A stretch of DNA of 29,947 nt from DAORDI01 sp035345895 (GCA_035345895.1 DAORDI010000031.1:1-29947); one strand, 5' to 3'. Shown: positions 7,928 through 16,451, counted from the first letter of the stretch. Made by a program: numbers and translations. The notes: generated from the letters alone by a model not told the origin.

Positions 7928-10678
7928 TTATTTATGAGTTCTCGTGAATACTCCATCCCAGTCTTTTGCCGGTGGATTTTTCAAATAGCTTTCGCATCTT
8001 TCAATCAGTGCCAAGGCGGCTTTGTCTTTTTTTCCCTTTACCTTGCTGCACTCGTTCAGAAATTTTATGGATTTTTCCCAGTCTCTTTTCAGGTAAGCCT
8101 TAAAGCCTTCCTCGTAAATTCTGGCTGCTTCCAGAATATTCTGCCTGATTTCAGTTTTTCGGCCTATCAGTTCATAAAGTCTGACGGGTTCATTTTTACC
8201 TTTCACGCGAACGAGGTCAAGCTCCCTGGTAAACATCTCATCATGGATCTTTTCATTCACCATTTCAGAAATAAGAATATTGACTCCGTAATCCTTTCCG
8301 GCTGCTTCGAGACGCGCAGCAAGATTGACAGTATCCCCCATCATAGTATAGGAACCCATATCATTTGTTCCCATAAACCCTACTTTGGCAAGTCCAGTGT
8401 TCAGACCGATCCTTACATCCATTTCCTGAGCTTCTTTGGTATACAGACTGTTTCTCACCCAGTATTGTCTCAGATCTTCCAGTTTCTGAATCATTTCCAC
8501 AGAAGCTTTAGCAGCTTTAAGAAAGTGTCTGTCCAGGTCGACAGGTGCACCGAATATTCCTACAATTGCATCCCCGATATATTTATCCAGAACACCTCCG
8601 TGTTTTTTCAAAATCACGGTCATTGCGGAAAGATACTCATTCAGAAGAGCTGCGAGATCTGCTGAGCTTAACTGCTCGCTGATCGAGGAAAATCCTGCAA
8701 CGTCTGAAAAGAATGCAGTAACTGTCTTTTCACTGCCTCGTCGAAGGGCGACAAGATCTTTCATTGCCTCCTGAACCACGATCGGATCAATCATGCTTCC
8801 CAGAATGCTCTTGACCTTTTCCCTTTCTTCCAGACCTTTTGCCATCGTAATGAAATAATCAGTCAGTACCCCTACTTCATCATTCGTGGTTCTTCTGATG
8901 TCGATCTGGAAATTTCCCTGGGAGATTTTAACTGTCTCCGAAAACAAGTCTACGATAGGATGAGAGATGGACTTTGCAAAAAGGAATACCAGAATCATGG
9001 AAACGCATAATGATATCAGCATGATCAGGATATTCCTGTTTCTGAGTCTGTACACTTCCTGAAAAGCCTTGTCCAGCTCAGCCGCGGTCACAACACCTAC
9101 ATTGATGAAATCGAGCTTTTTGAATGCACCGAGATATTTTTTCCCCTCGTAATCATACTGAGTGAGTCCGTTGTTTTTCTTGGAATCAGTGAGCATTTCA
9201 TTTACAATGGGAATATCCCGTACATTCTTTGCGGAAAGAGCCATAGCCGGATCAGAATGTGCCAGTATCGTGCCGTCAGCCCCGACCATGAAAGTAACAG
9301 TGTATCCGTCGCTTTTCTTCTTGAATGCTTCCAGAATCTTGTCCAGCTTGAACATCATCACAAGTATATAGGGTCTTCCCTCAGCATCAGGAATACTGAT
9401 AGAGAGTGTAGGTTCCTGAAATCCCGGACTAGTATTTTCTATTACATTCATTCCCGCAAAAGAATTCATGAAAGAAGATTCTTTCCGTTTGACTGCAGTA
9501 AGAATTTCCTCCTCAGTCAAAGAAACTTTTTTCAGATGTTCTTCATTAAAAATTAATTTCTCTTTGACAAGCTGTCCGTTCTCTTTTCCAAAGATACCCA
9601 GGAAAATAAAATCCTCATCCTTTTTCAGAAACTGCTCCACAAGCTTCTGACCGATTTCCTTGTTTATGTCCTTTCTCAGTGCAACAGAAAGCTGCTCTCC
9701 CTGACTGATTACAGAAAGGATATCTGTCTTCACTTTTGAGTTTACGATCTGAACATTGTCCAGGTTGACTTCTTCAATTCTTTTCTGATTGTCTTCTTTA
9801 TAATAATATGTAGCGAGGGAAATGATAATGGAAACTGTAACAGCCAGGATTAGAGAAATCACTGCCATCATTTTCAGCTGAAGAGAATACTTTGGTTTTG
9901 TTCTGTCGGCTTTTCTTCTTTCCTCTCCTTCCCAGTCGTCAGAACCTACGGCTTTCATTCTCCCTGTGGTGTTCAGTTTTCCGTCCGGCTCTCTGTCAGA
10001 CGAATCCATCTTGATTACGGGAATCTGCTTCGATGATGCCTCTTGAATCAAAGCATATTCATCGACTGCCTTGATCTTTGATTTGGTTATGGGACCTTCA
10101 TCCACTGTCTTGATCTTTGACTTAGTTGTGGAACCCTCATCCACTGCCTTGATCTTCGACTTGGTCGCGGAACCTTCATCCACTGTCTTGATCTTTGACT
10201 TGGTCGCGGAGCTGTCATCCACTGCCTTTATCTTTGATTTGGTCGCGGAACCCTCATCCACTGCCTTGATCTTTGATTTGGTTGTGGAACCCTCATCCAC
10301 TGCCTTGATCTTTGATTTGGTTGTGGAACCTTCATCTATTGATTTGATCTTTGATTTGGTTGTAGAACCTTCATCTATTGATTTGATCTTGGCTTTTGAG
10401 TTTTCAAGAGATGATGATTTCTTCGGTTTTTCATCGTCTTCTGCACTGGAAACGGAGAACTTCTGCTTATTTTTATCTCGGACAATTTCTATTGCCTCTT
10501 TTGCAGAGCTTTCTGTGATCTTATCTGCTTTATCCTGCAGTGCCTTTTCAGTAAGTGCAGGAATTTCCTTCTGTGTTCCGATGGGAATTGCATACAGAGT
10601 TTCTGAAGACGATCCGTTCTTTGAATCCTCGTCAGAACCAAGTCCTATTCTCTGCAGTATCTTCCTAAATAAGCTCAT
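7928..10678 (-). CDS. Membrane class III adenylate/guanylate cyclase with N-terminal 13-residue repeats
   Basis: The predicted enzyme makes cAMP from ATP in response to a periplasmic signal. Domain order in the 916 residues: a polar cytoplasmic N-terminus; eight full 13-residue repeats (about 97-200) plus a partial ninth; TM1 (about 269-292); a Cache-like sensor (about 295-545, with FMVGADGTILAHSDP); TM2 (549-568); HAMP (about 569-620); and a cyclase domain (about 650-830). Metal-binding Asp are D659 (FFSDVAGFS) and D703 (DKYIGDAIVG). Lys699 fits adenine rather than guanine recognition, and TVNLAARLE carries the transition-state Asn785 and Arg789. A C-terminal helical region ends in the cyclase-typical PPAKDWDGVF. 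The ATG overlaps the upstream ATP-grasp stop by 4 bp. Substrate preference is inferred, not proven. Confidence 0.92.
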   Translation of the reverse strand: MSLFRKILQRIGLGSDEDSKNGSSSETLYAIPIGTQKEIPALTEKALQDKADKITESSAKEAIEIVRDKNKQKFSVSSAEDDEKPKKSSSLENSKAKIKSIDEGSTTKSKIKSIDEGSTTKSKIKAVDEGSTTKSKIKAVDEGSATKSKIKAVDDSSATKSKIKTVDEGSATKSKIKAVDEGSTTKSKIKTVDEGPITKSKIKAVDEYALIQEASSKQIPVIKMDSSDREPDGKLNTTGRMKAVGSDDWEGEERRKADRTKPKYSLQLKMMAVISLILAVTVSIIISLATYYYKEDNQKRIEEVNLDNVQIVNSKVKTDILSVISQGEQLSVALRKDINKEIGQKLVEQFLKKDEDFIFLGIFGKENGQLVKEKLIFNEEHLKKVSLTEEEILTAVKRKESSFMNSFAGMNVIENTSPGFQEPTLSISIPDAEGRPYILVMMFKLDKILEAFKKKSDGYTVTFMVGADGTILAHSDPAMALSAKNVRDIPIVNEMLTDSKKNNGLTQYDYEGKKYLGAFKKLDFINVGVVTAAELDKAFQEVYRLRNRNILIMLISLCVSMILVFLFAKSISHPIVDLFSETVKISQGNFQIDIRRTTNDEVGVLTDYFITMAKGLEEREKVKSILGSMIDPIVVQEAMKDLVALRRGSEKTVTAFFSDVAGFSSISEQLSSADLAALLNEYLSAMTVILKKHGGVLDKYIGDAIVGIFGAPVDLDRHFLKAAKASVEMIQKLEDLRQYWVRNSLYTKEAQEMDVRIGLNTGLAKVGFMGTNDMGSYTMMGDTVNLAARLEAAGKDYGVNILISEMVNEKIHDEMFTRELDLVRVKGKNEPVRLYELIGRKTEIRQNILEAARIYEEGFKAYLKRDWEKSIKFLNECSKVKGKKDKAALALIERCESYLKNPPAKDWDGVFTRTHK
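10055..10390 (-). repeat. 39 bp in-frame tandem repeat inside the cyclase gene
   Basis: The repeat has eight complete units and one partial unit of 39 bp, coding for KIK(S/A/T)(I/V)DEGS(T/A)TKS. Most differences are single substitutions. The fifth unit has DDSS and the eighth DEGPI, so the array is partly diverged at its downstream end, while the first two protein units are identical. It is in frame and lies in the cytoplasmic part before TM1. The complementary strand shows a long spurious ORF because the period is a multiple of three. Confidence 0.95.
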
Positions 10679-11634
10679 TTTTTTCCTTTGATTTCAAAAA
10701 ATTCTATAATTTTATCTCTGGATCCAAAGTTTCCAAGCTTGTCCGCTCTCACAGTGCCTCCAGGAACTTCCGAATTGATTTCACTCAAAGTATTTCCAAG
10801 AATATCAATTCCTACTAGAACCATACCGTATTGTATCAGGCGGGGCTTTAAACAGGCAATGATTTTTTTATCCTGTTCTGTCAGATCAAATTTCACAGGT
10901 CTGCCGCCGGCATGAATATTGTTGATAAACTCTCCTTCAAGTGCAACTCTCTTGTACCATGCTACCGGATTTCCATTCAGAAGGAGAATCCGTTTATCTC
11001 CGTCATTCGGAATAAAGTTCTGCACCATAACAGCACCTTTCTTCAAAAGTGCGCGGAGATTGTTTCTCAGATTCTTCTTTTCCGTGAAATAAATATCCTC
11101 TCCTCCCTTTCCTCCCAGCGGTTTGATCACTCCCTCATACTTGAGTTCATCCTTACAGTAACTGTAAAGTTCTTCGAAATTAGACGAAACAAGCTGATGT
11201 TTCGGCAGGATTTCTTCTGAAATTCCGATTGTAGAAAGTTTGGATGAAACGAATGGAAGGTACAGTGGATTGTTTGCTACAAAAACGCCTTTCTCCTGAA
11301 GATGAAAAGCATACTCTCTGGCACATTTATGGTACGTTTCCGGAATTGAACCTGAATCAAATTTATGCCTAAGAAGAAGAACATTCAAATCTCCCAAACA
11401 GAGTCTGAAATCAGGAAAATCCTTCAGCCGATGAGTCAGATCCTCTCTTTTAAGTACACCTTCTTTCGTGAGTCGCTTTGCATTTGAAAAAATATTCCGT
11501 CCGTCGGAAGAGAGACTGGCAACCGGAATAAAGTACACTTCATGACCTTTGATCAGTGCACCGAAGGCAAGATCATGAGTTGTCAGCCCTTCATTTCTTG
11601 TAGACAGTGTGTTGGTGATAATACCCAGCTTCAT
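10675..11634 (-). CDS. ATP-grasp enzyme, glutathione-synthase-like
   Basis: The 319-residue protein matches the layout of prokaryotic glutathione synthase (GshB-type ATP-grasp): an N-terminal Rossmann-like domain (MKLGIITNTLSTRNEGLTTH, then GHEVYFIPV) and DLNVLLLRHKFDSGS. The ATP-binding loop is VIKPLGGKGGEDIYF, followed by MVQNFIPNDGDKRILLLNG, GEFINNIHAGGRPV and the metal-binding segment VGIDILGNTLSEINSEVPGG. GshB usually ends SPTCIREI after this Glu-Ile-Asn motif; here it is SEVPGGTVRAD, so the substrate may differ from gamma-glutamylcysteine plus glycine. A peptide or amino-acid ligase role is a fair alternative. It is the first gene of the cyclase/FecR operon, and its TGA overlaps the cyclase ATG. 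Confidence 0.8.
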   Translation of the reverse strand: MKLGIITNTLSTRNEGLTTHDLAFGALIKGHEVYFIPVASLSSDGRNIFSNAKRLTKEGVLKREDLTHRLKDFPDFRLCLGDLNVLLLRHKFDSGSIPETYHKCAREYAFHLQEKGVFVANNPLYLPFVSSKLSTIGISEEILPKHQLVSSNFEELYSYCKDELKYEGVIKPLGGKGGEDIYFTEKKNLRNNLRALLKKGAVMVQNFIPNDGDKRILLLNGNPVAWYKRVALEGEFINNIHAGGRPVKFDLTEQDKKIIACLKPRLIQYGMVLVGIDILGNTLSEINSEVPGGTVRADKLGNFGSRDKIIEFFEIKGKK

Positions 11635-11775
11635 ATCGGACTTGCTATATTCTCGAATTTGAACAGTGAAAAAAAGAGGAAAAATTCAAATATCGAGCTG
11701 GATTTTAGAAAAATCCCCTATTTTTAATTCTTTGCAGAATGATTTAGTGAAAAATACTGTCTAAGGAAGGATACT
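11635..11775. promoter_or_regulatory. Divergent control region with two inverted repeats
   Basis: This 141 bp gap separates the minus-strand ATP-grasp/cyclase operon from the plus-strand paralogue gene. It contains an imperfect stem (CTCGAATTTGAA at 11652-11663 with TTCAAATATCGAG at 11685-11697). Next to it is a perfect 7 bp stem with a 3 nt loop (GGATTTT/AAAATCC, 11700-11716). A strong AAGGAAGG ribosome site precedes the ATG at 11776. I found no convincing sigma70 hexamers. The repeats could be operators shared by the two divergent units. Confidence 0.4.
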
Positions 11776-12657
11776 ATGCAAAGTAAGCTATTTTATCAAT
11801 CTTTAATTGCGTTTTTTCTATTTTCGACAGGGATTCTGGCTGAAACTGTTATCTTGAAAAACAGACAGGTTTTTAAGGGAAAAGTCAATTCTCAAAATGA
11901 ATTTGAACTTGTTATGACCACCCCAGAAGGCAAGAAGCTTAATTTTTCCAAAAAAACTATACTGAAGGTTCTGTATAAGGACCTGAATGAAAACGAAGTA
12001 AAGAAAGTCATTCAGGAAGAGGAAATCAAACAGGGAATCACTGCAAAGGATACCCCTGGCAAAAAAGACGTTCCTGGCAAGAAAGATCCTGAACCTGACA
12101 CGAGCGGCCCCAAAAGTCCTGAAGTCAGAAGCAAATGGATGATCGCCTGGAGATCGGCTGTTGTTCCCGGATGGGGACAGCTGAAAGCCAAGAGATACTG
12201 GACCGCATCTGCTGCATTTTTAGTCCCACTGGGGATTGCCGGTTATCTGGGATCTACATATAAAAATTACCAAGATGCAGAAAAACAATATCAAAGCAAA
12301 GCAGCATTTACTGCACTTGCAACCGGTGCAGCAACATCATCCAGTTCTATTTCCACAACCACTGCATTGTTTTTGAATATTGCGATGAATAATTCTGCAT
12401 TTTCTCCATACGAAGCCGCAAAAAATACATTCAACAACACTGCGCCTCTTTTGGGTGTGGCTTATGCACTTCAACTGGCTCATGCCTACTATGTAGGAAA
12501 ACAGTGGGAAGTGGAAGGAACATCCAATGCAGTCACGATTGATGGAAAGTCCATTAATGAGGGCTGGAGTTTCAATGCTTCAATGCAGAGAAACATATTC
12601 AGCGGTCAGCTCACTCCAAATTTTGAAATGTCCTACGCAATTCACTTCAAAGATTAA
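11776..12657 (+). CDS. Exported protein with C-terminal membrane domain (paralogue of the 4528-5790 product)
   Basis: This 293-residue protein has a signal peptide (cut near FSTGILA). A small beta domain follows (about 22-75: VILKNRQVFKGKVNSQNEF, LNFSKKTILKVLYKDL), of the kind that follows signal peptides in spirochaete envelope proteins. A linker repeats GKKDVPGKKD-type motifs (about 90-118). The C-terminal domain begins AWRSAVVPGWGQL and contains Ala/Ser-rich hydrophobic helices and LLGVAYALQLAHAYYVGKQW. It aligns by eye with the C-terminal domain of the protein at 4528-5790 (PGxGQ motif, YKNYQDAEKQY against FIQAKNNYNSA). It is transcribed divergently from that operon. Its TAA overlaps the convergent pntB stop within a TTAA palindrome. 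Function unknown. Confidence 0.8.
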   Translation: MQSKLFYQSLIAFFLFSTGILAETVILKNRQVFKGKVNSQNEFELVMTTPEGKKLNFSKKTILKVLYKDLNENEVKKVIQEEEIKQGITAKDTPGKKDVPGKKDPEPDTSGPKSPEVRSKWMIAWRSAVVPGWGQLKAKRYWTASAAFLVPLGIAGYLGSTYKNYQDAEKQYQSKAAFTALATGAATSSSSISTTTALFLNIAMNNSAFSPYEAAKNTFNNTAPLLGVAYALQLAHAYYVGKQWEVEGTSNAVTIDGKSINEGWSFNASMQRNIFSGQLTPNFEMSYAIHFKD

Positions 12658-14051
12658 ATCTCTCGAATCTCGTTCGCAAGTCTTACGATAATGTTTTTTG
12701 CCTCACCCCGAAGAATGTGAACATTTTCGAGATCAAAGATCTCATTTCTGATTCCGGAAAATCCCTTTCCTTTTCCTCTCTTTAAGATGATGGCATTTTT
12801 TGCCAGTTCCGGCCTGAAGAGAGGAAGACCGGCAATATTGGATTTCTTTTTCTTAAGAACAGCCGGATTCACAATATCATTCCCTCCAATGACAAGACAT
12901 ACATCTGCAATCCGAATCTCTTCGTTGGAATGGTCTGTATCCACTATTCTGTCGTACGGAATCTCTGCCTCTGAAAGAAGTACATTCATATGCCCGGGCA
13001 TTCGTCCGGCCAGAGGATGGATGGCAAATTTCACCTGTATTTCTCTTTCTTCCAGAAGAGTGACAAGTTCCTTACAGACATGATTTGCCTGTGAGGCAGC
13101 AAAACCATATCCAGGAACGATGACTACTCTTTTGGCAAAGGCCAGGATGATTGCCGCATCAGAGACATTGATTTCATTGATGATTACTGCTTCAAAGCTT
13201 CCGGTATGCTGCTCAGATTCCTGTTTTGGAGAAATCCCAAGAAAAACTGAAAAAAGATTTCTGTTCATTGAAAATGAAACCTTTCTTGCGAGCATAAACC
13301 CTGCAGCACAGGTCACAGTCCCGGTCAGTATCATAATCTGATTCTCAGAATACAGTCCAAAAAGAAATGCAGAAAAACCGCTCACAGAATTCAGTCCAGC
13401 AATGACAACAGGCATATCAGTTCCAATGACAGGGAACATAATAATCAATGCATATAAAAATGCAAAAAATGCAGAAAGGGAAAGAAGAGCAAAATCCCGA
13501 TCTCCTTTCAGTAGGAGACTGAACATCAGCACTCCCAGAAGAAAAATGAACATCAGATTCAGACCAGTCTGCATCGGATAAGAATAGTTCCTGACGGGTA
13601 TCCAGAGTCTGATTTTTGCTATGCTGAGAAGATTTCCGCTGAATGCCGCCATACCGCTCATCAGGCATAAAATCAGAATAAATACTGGGAAGTAGGCTCT
13701 TGTACTGGGCTCCAGATAAGGAGTTCTGGAAAATTCAATAAAGGCTACGGCCGATATGCTCAATGAGCCAAGACCGTTCAGGAATGAAAGAAGTTCGGAA
13801 ATATGAGAAAGCTTGACTTTATTGGAAAAAAGAACAGCAAAAACTAGACCGACCATAACTCCGGAAAAAATCCAGCCGAAATTCTGAACTTTTTCACCGA
13901 TCATGGAAGATGCCGCTGCAATGACAATGGATGCGGAAAGTATCCATACACCTTTCCTGGCTCTGTCAGGATGATTTAAAAATTTCAGACCCACAAGGAG
14001 AAGAACAGCTGAAATCAGATAAACTGATTCAATCAGTGCAGTAAAAATCAA
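12654..14051 (-). CDS. pntB: NAD(P) transhydrogenase subunit beta
   Basis: PntB carries the membrane domain II and the NADP(H)-binding domain III of the proton-pumping transhydrogenase. The product is 465 residues, with about nine hydrophobic helices (1-260). Domain III follows: RVVIVPGYGFAASQANHV, then FAIHPLAGRMPGHMNVLL, ADVCLVIGGNDIVNP and AIILKRGKGKGF. The start is TTG at 14051, supported by AGGAAGG 6 nt upstream, and it overlaps the pntAB stop by 4 bp (TTGA). Two positions differ from the family pattern as I recall it: GGND instead of GAND, and KRG instead of KRS at the NADP 2'-phosphate contact. It is the last gene of the pnt operon and meets the plus-strand gene tail to tail. Confidence 0.95.
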   Translation of the reverse strand: MIFTALIESVYLISAVLLLVGLKFLNHPDRARKGVWILSASIVIAAASSMIGEKVQNFGWIFSGVMVGLVFAVLFSNKVKLSHISELLSFLNGLGSLSISAVAFIEFSRTPYLEPSTRAYFPVFILILCLMSGMAAFSGNLLSIAKIRLWIPVRNYSYPMQTGLNLMFIFLLGVLMFSLLLKGDRDFALLSLSAFFAFLYALIIMFPVIGTDMPVVIAGLNSVSGFSAFLFGLYSENQIMILTGTVTCAAGFMLARKVSFSMNRNLFSVFLGISPKQESEQHTGSFEAVIINEINVSDAAIILAFAKRVVIVPGYGFAASQANHVCKELVTLLEEREIQVKFAIHPLAGRMPGHMNVLLSEAEIPYDRIVDTDHSNEEIRIADVCLVIGGNDIVNPAVLKKKKSNIAGLPLFRPELAKNAIILKRGKGKGFSGIRNEIFDLENVHILRGEAKNIIVRLANEIREI

Positions 14052-14374
14052 GATTTGCCTTCCTGATTTTCCCTGTTCTTCAGTTTCTGAACTGTCCTGT
14101 CAGTAAGAATGATGGCACCGATTAAATTCCAGGAACTTAAGACTACGGCTGCAAACCCAAATCCCAGTGATACGACATCCTCCTGTTTTGCCTTTCCTAC
14201 AGAAAGAATTGCACCCACAAGAACTGCTCCATGAATTATGCTGATGCCGGAGGTGAGAGGAGTGTGCAAGACTGCCGGCACCTTTGAAACAAGTTCCAGT
14301 CCGGCAGCGGCAGCAAAAATCAGCAGATAAATCAGATATTTATATGCCAGAAAATAACCGAGCAGTTCCTGCAT
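14048..14374 (-). CDS. pntAB: NAD(P) transhydrogenase subunit alpha part 2 (membrane)
   Basis: This 108-residue membrane protein has three hydrophobic helices (about 12-32, 38-60, 70-92). It is the usual split form in which domain II of the alpha subunit is encoded apart from the NAD-binding domain I. The segment VPAVLHTPLTSGISIIHGAVLVGAI is the conserved signature of this family. It lies 12 bp after pntAA and overlaps pntB by 4 bp, so the three subunits are probably made together. Length and topology are normal for the three-subunit transhydrogenase type. Confidence 0.93.
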   Translation of the reverse strand: MQELLGYFLAYKYLIYLLIFAAAAGLELVSKVPAVLHTPLTSGISIIHGAVLVGAILSVGKAKQEDVVSLGFGFAAVVLSSWNLIGAIILTDRTVQKLKNRENQEGKS

Positions 14375-14386
14375 TTCAGTAAGAGA

Positions 14387-15511
14387 TCAGGAACCGAGCA
14401 GATTCTGTACCATTGCATTCTTCACTGCACCGCCGTGGGCAATGCAGGTTCCTGCAACGATATCATCCGAAAAATTGATTTCCCAGTTCGCACCTTTGAT
14501 CATATTTTTCAGAAAATTGATGACATTTTTACCGTACATTCTGCTTGCATCCTGAGGCATTGTTGCAGGCAGATTTGTATGTCCGATAACAGTGACTCCA
14601 TGTGCAGTGACAGTCTTTCCCGGTTCAGTCATCTGACAGTTCCCGCCGCCTGCGGAAGCAAGGTCAACAATGACAGAACCTCTCTTCATTTCCCGAACAG
14701 TGTCTTCCATAATTAAAATCGGAGCTCTTTTCCCTGGAATCAATGCAGTTGTAATGATAATATCCGCTTTTGCCGCTGACTTGTGAATTGCCTGAGCCTG
14801 TCTCTGCTTGTATTCTTCAGTCTGCTCCACCGCATACCCGCCGGCACCGGAGGCATCCTTTGCTCCTTCCACTTCCACGAACTTGGCACCGAGACTCATT
14901 ACCTGCTCTTTTACTTCCGGCCTAGTATCAAAAGCTTCAATGACTGCACCCAGTCTTCTCGCTGTAGCAATTGCCTGCAGTCCGGCCACTCCGGCCCCGA
15001 GCACAAGTGCTCTTGCAGGAGCAATTGTTCCTGCTGCAGTTGTCAGCATAGGAAAAAAACGGGGAAGTGATGAAGCAGCCAGCAGAACAGCCTTGTATCC
15101 GGAAATTGTGCTCATTGAGGAAAGAACATCCATACTCTGCGCTCTTGTGGTTCTTGGAATCATATCAAAACTGAATACAGATATATTCTTTTCTGCCAGA
15201 GTTTTTATGAGCTGGAAATTAGAAAGAGGAGAATAAACTCCCATAATTGCAAGACCTGGACGAAGTTTAGAAATCTCTTCCGCTGTAGGAGGAGTTATTT
15301 TCAGAACACATTCAGACTTGTCCAGAACTTCCGATCTGTTTGTCAATGTGGCTCCAACCTTTCGGTAAGATTCATCAGAAGCACCGGCCGATTCCCCTGC
15401 ACCGGATTCCAAGTTTACTTTATGCCCCATTTTAATCAGAGCTTCCACACCTTCCGGAAGAAGGGAGACCCTAGTCTCATCTTCGTTTTCTTTCAGTATC
15501 CCAAAATTCAT
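14387..15511 (-). CDS. pntAA: NAD(P) transhydrogenase subunit alpha part 1 (NAD-binding)
   Basis: This soluble domain I binds NAD(H) and transfers hydride to NADP on PntB. The 374 residues show the alanine dehydrogenase/transhydrogenase fold: MNFGILKENEDETRVSLLPEGV at the N-terminus, SFDMIPRTTRAQSMDVLSS, the Rossmann motif VLGAGVAGLQAIATARRLGA with FDTRPEVKEQ after it, VDLASAGGGNCQMTEPG, and GHTNLPATMPQDASRMYGKNV. The length matches the short-alpha class, which needs a separate PntAB. The ATG has a GGTGA ribosome site. It is first in the pnt operon, with a 148 bp upstream gap where a promoter is likely but not clear. The complex exports reducing power as NADPH at the cost of proton motive force. 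Confidence 0.96.
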   Translation of the reverse strand: MNFGILKENEDETRVSLLPEGVEALIKMGHKVNLESGAGESAGASDESYRKVGATLTNRSEVLDKSECVLKITPPTAEEISKLRPGLAIMGVYSPLSNFQLIKTLAEKNISVFSFDMIPRTTRAQSMDVLSSMSTISGYKAVLLAASSLPRFFPMLTTAAGTIAPARALVLGAGVAGLQAIATARRLGAVIEAFDTRPEVKEQVMSLGAKFVEVEGAKDASGAGGYAVEQTEEYKQRQAQAIHKSAAKADIIITTALIPGKRAPILIMEDTVREMKRGSVIVDLASAGGGNCQMTEPGKTVTAHGVTVIGHTNLPATMPQDASRMYGKNVINFLKNMIKGANWEINFSDDIVAGTCIAHGGAVKNAMVQNLLGS

Positions 15512-15659
15512 TCTGTCACCGTCGAAAAGCCGTCAAACAGCCTTTATTCTGAACTGCTCAGTCAATCATCCAAAACAGGAAAAAATTTACTTATGCAATT
15601 CTAAAGTCAAAGTCCCTTGTTCTCGGAAAAATGCAATAAACTTTCGGAATATGAATTTC

Positions 15660-16451
15660 TTATTGTACAGGAAGTATCCCGTTGTTCTTCAACTGTCTCT
15701 GTCTTTCTTCAAATTTCTCTCTGAATTCAGGAGGGATCAGATTCGGTTTTTCAAAAGGAACAATGGATTCGTCTCGGAGAATTCTGTCTCTGATGCTGGA
15801 GTAATTGTCTACAAAAGGAATTTCAATTCTGGAAAATGCGCCCTTCCCTGACTTACTGACTCTCATCAGTTCAGGCCTGAGTCCGGATTCCTTCAGGAGT
15901 ATCAGAGAAAATGCAAGACCCATATTTTTTCCCTGAGGATCTTCAGGGTGATCATTAAAATACTGCAGAATATTGTCGTAGTTCATTGCAGACTTGAGGT
16001 AGTCTCTGATGTAAAATTCATGATCCAGCTGTTCATTGGAAAGATTTGCAATTTTTACAGTCAGACTTACATCGTTGTGTTCAAGCAGTGCCTGAACCAT
16101 CATTTTGTTTTTTACGAGTTCGTCTCTGTAATAAGAATCCACTCTGGCAGAAAGCGATTTCAGGAATTCCGGTTCATACTGAAGGAATTTTTCAATATTG
16201 TCCAGTCGGTAACTTTTATCTGCATAATAAATAGAACGCATATTGGAGACGCAGGTAAAATTCACCATCTCCTGAACAACGCTGAATATTGCAGGGATCA
16301 GGTCCTGGCGTTCATAGAAAGACAGTATACTTTTGAGTACAATCTCCAGATTCTTCAGAAAGTTAGTAACCGGAGTATAACAGTTCAGACCGACTGTGTG
16401 TCCCTTGGAGATGGCTGCCTGAAGTTCCTGAATTGAAATTGACTTAACCAT
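15660..16451 (-). CDS. Conserved hypothetical protein, possible degenerate GHKL-ATPase fold
   Basis: I do not recognise a named family for this 263-residue soluble protein. Two regions recall histidine-kinase/anti-sigma ATPase domains. The first is an N-box-like segment (about 58-72, VVQEMVNFTCVSNMR, with E61, N64 and N70). The second is a glycine-containing segment, GKNMGLAFSLILLKESG (174-190), followed by VSKSGKGAFSRIEIPF, which resembles the last strand of that fold. The canonical DxGxG box is not evident, and there is no phospho-acceptor His domain, signal peptide or TM helix. The C-terminus is Arg/Glu-rich (EKFEERQRQ). The ATG has a GGAT-type ribosome site. It lies between hflX and pntAA on the same strand, with gaps of 242 and 148 bp, so it is probably its own unit. 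Confidence 0.7.
   Translation of the reverse strand: MVKSISIQELQAAISKGHTVGLNCYTPVTNFLKNLEIVLKSILSFYERQDLIPAIFSVVQEMVNFTCVSNMRSIYYADKSYRLDNIEKFLQYEPEFLKSLSARVDSYYRDELVKNKMMVQALLEHNDVSLTVKIANLSNEQLDHEFYIRDYLKSAMNYDNILQYFNDHPEDPQGKNMGLAFSLILLKESGLRPELMRVSKSGKGAFSRIEIPFVDNYSSIRDRILRDESIVPFEKPNLIPPEFREKFEERQRQLKNNGILPVQ

Noticed and set aside
10055..10390. Regular repeats considered as a CRISPR array
   Set aside because: The units are contiguous 39 bp copies with no unique spacers, and they are in frame within a membrane cyclase.
10071..10691. Plus-strand repetitive 206-codon ORF
   Set aside because: Antisense shadow of the 39 bp coding repeat in the cyclase; it exists only because the period is a multiple of three.
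15512..15659. Possible TTGACT promoter before pntAA
   Set aside because: The best -10 candidates have 15 bp spacing or poor matches, so no promoter is called.
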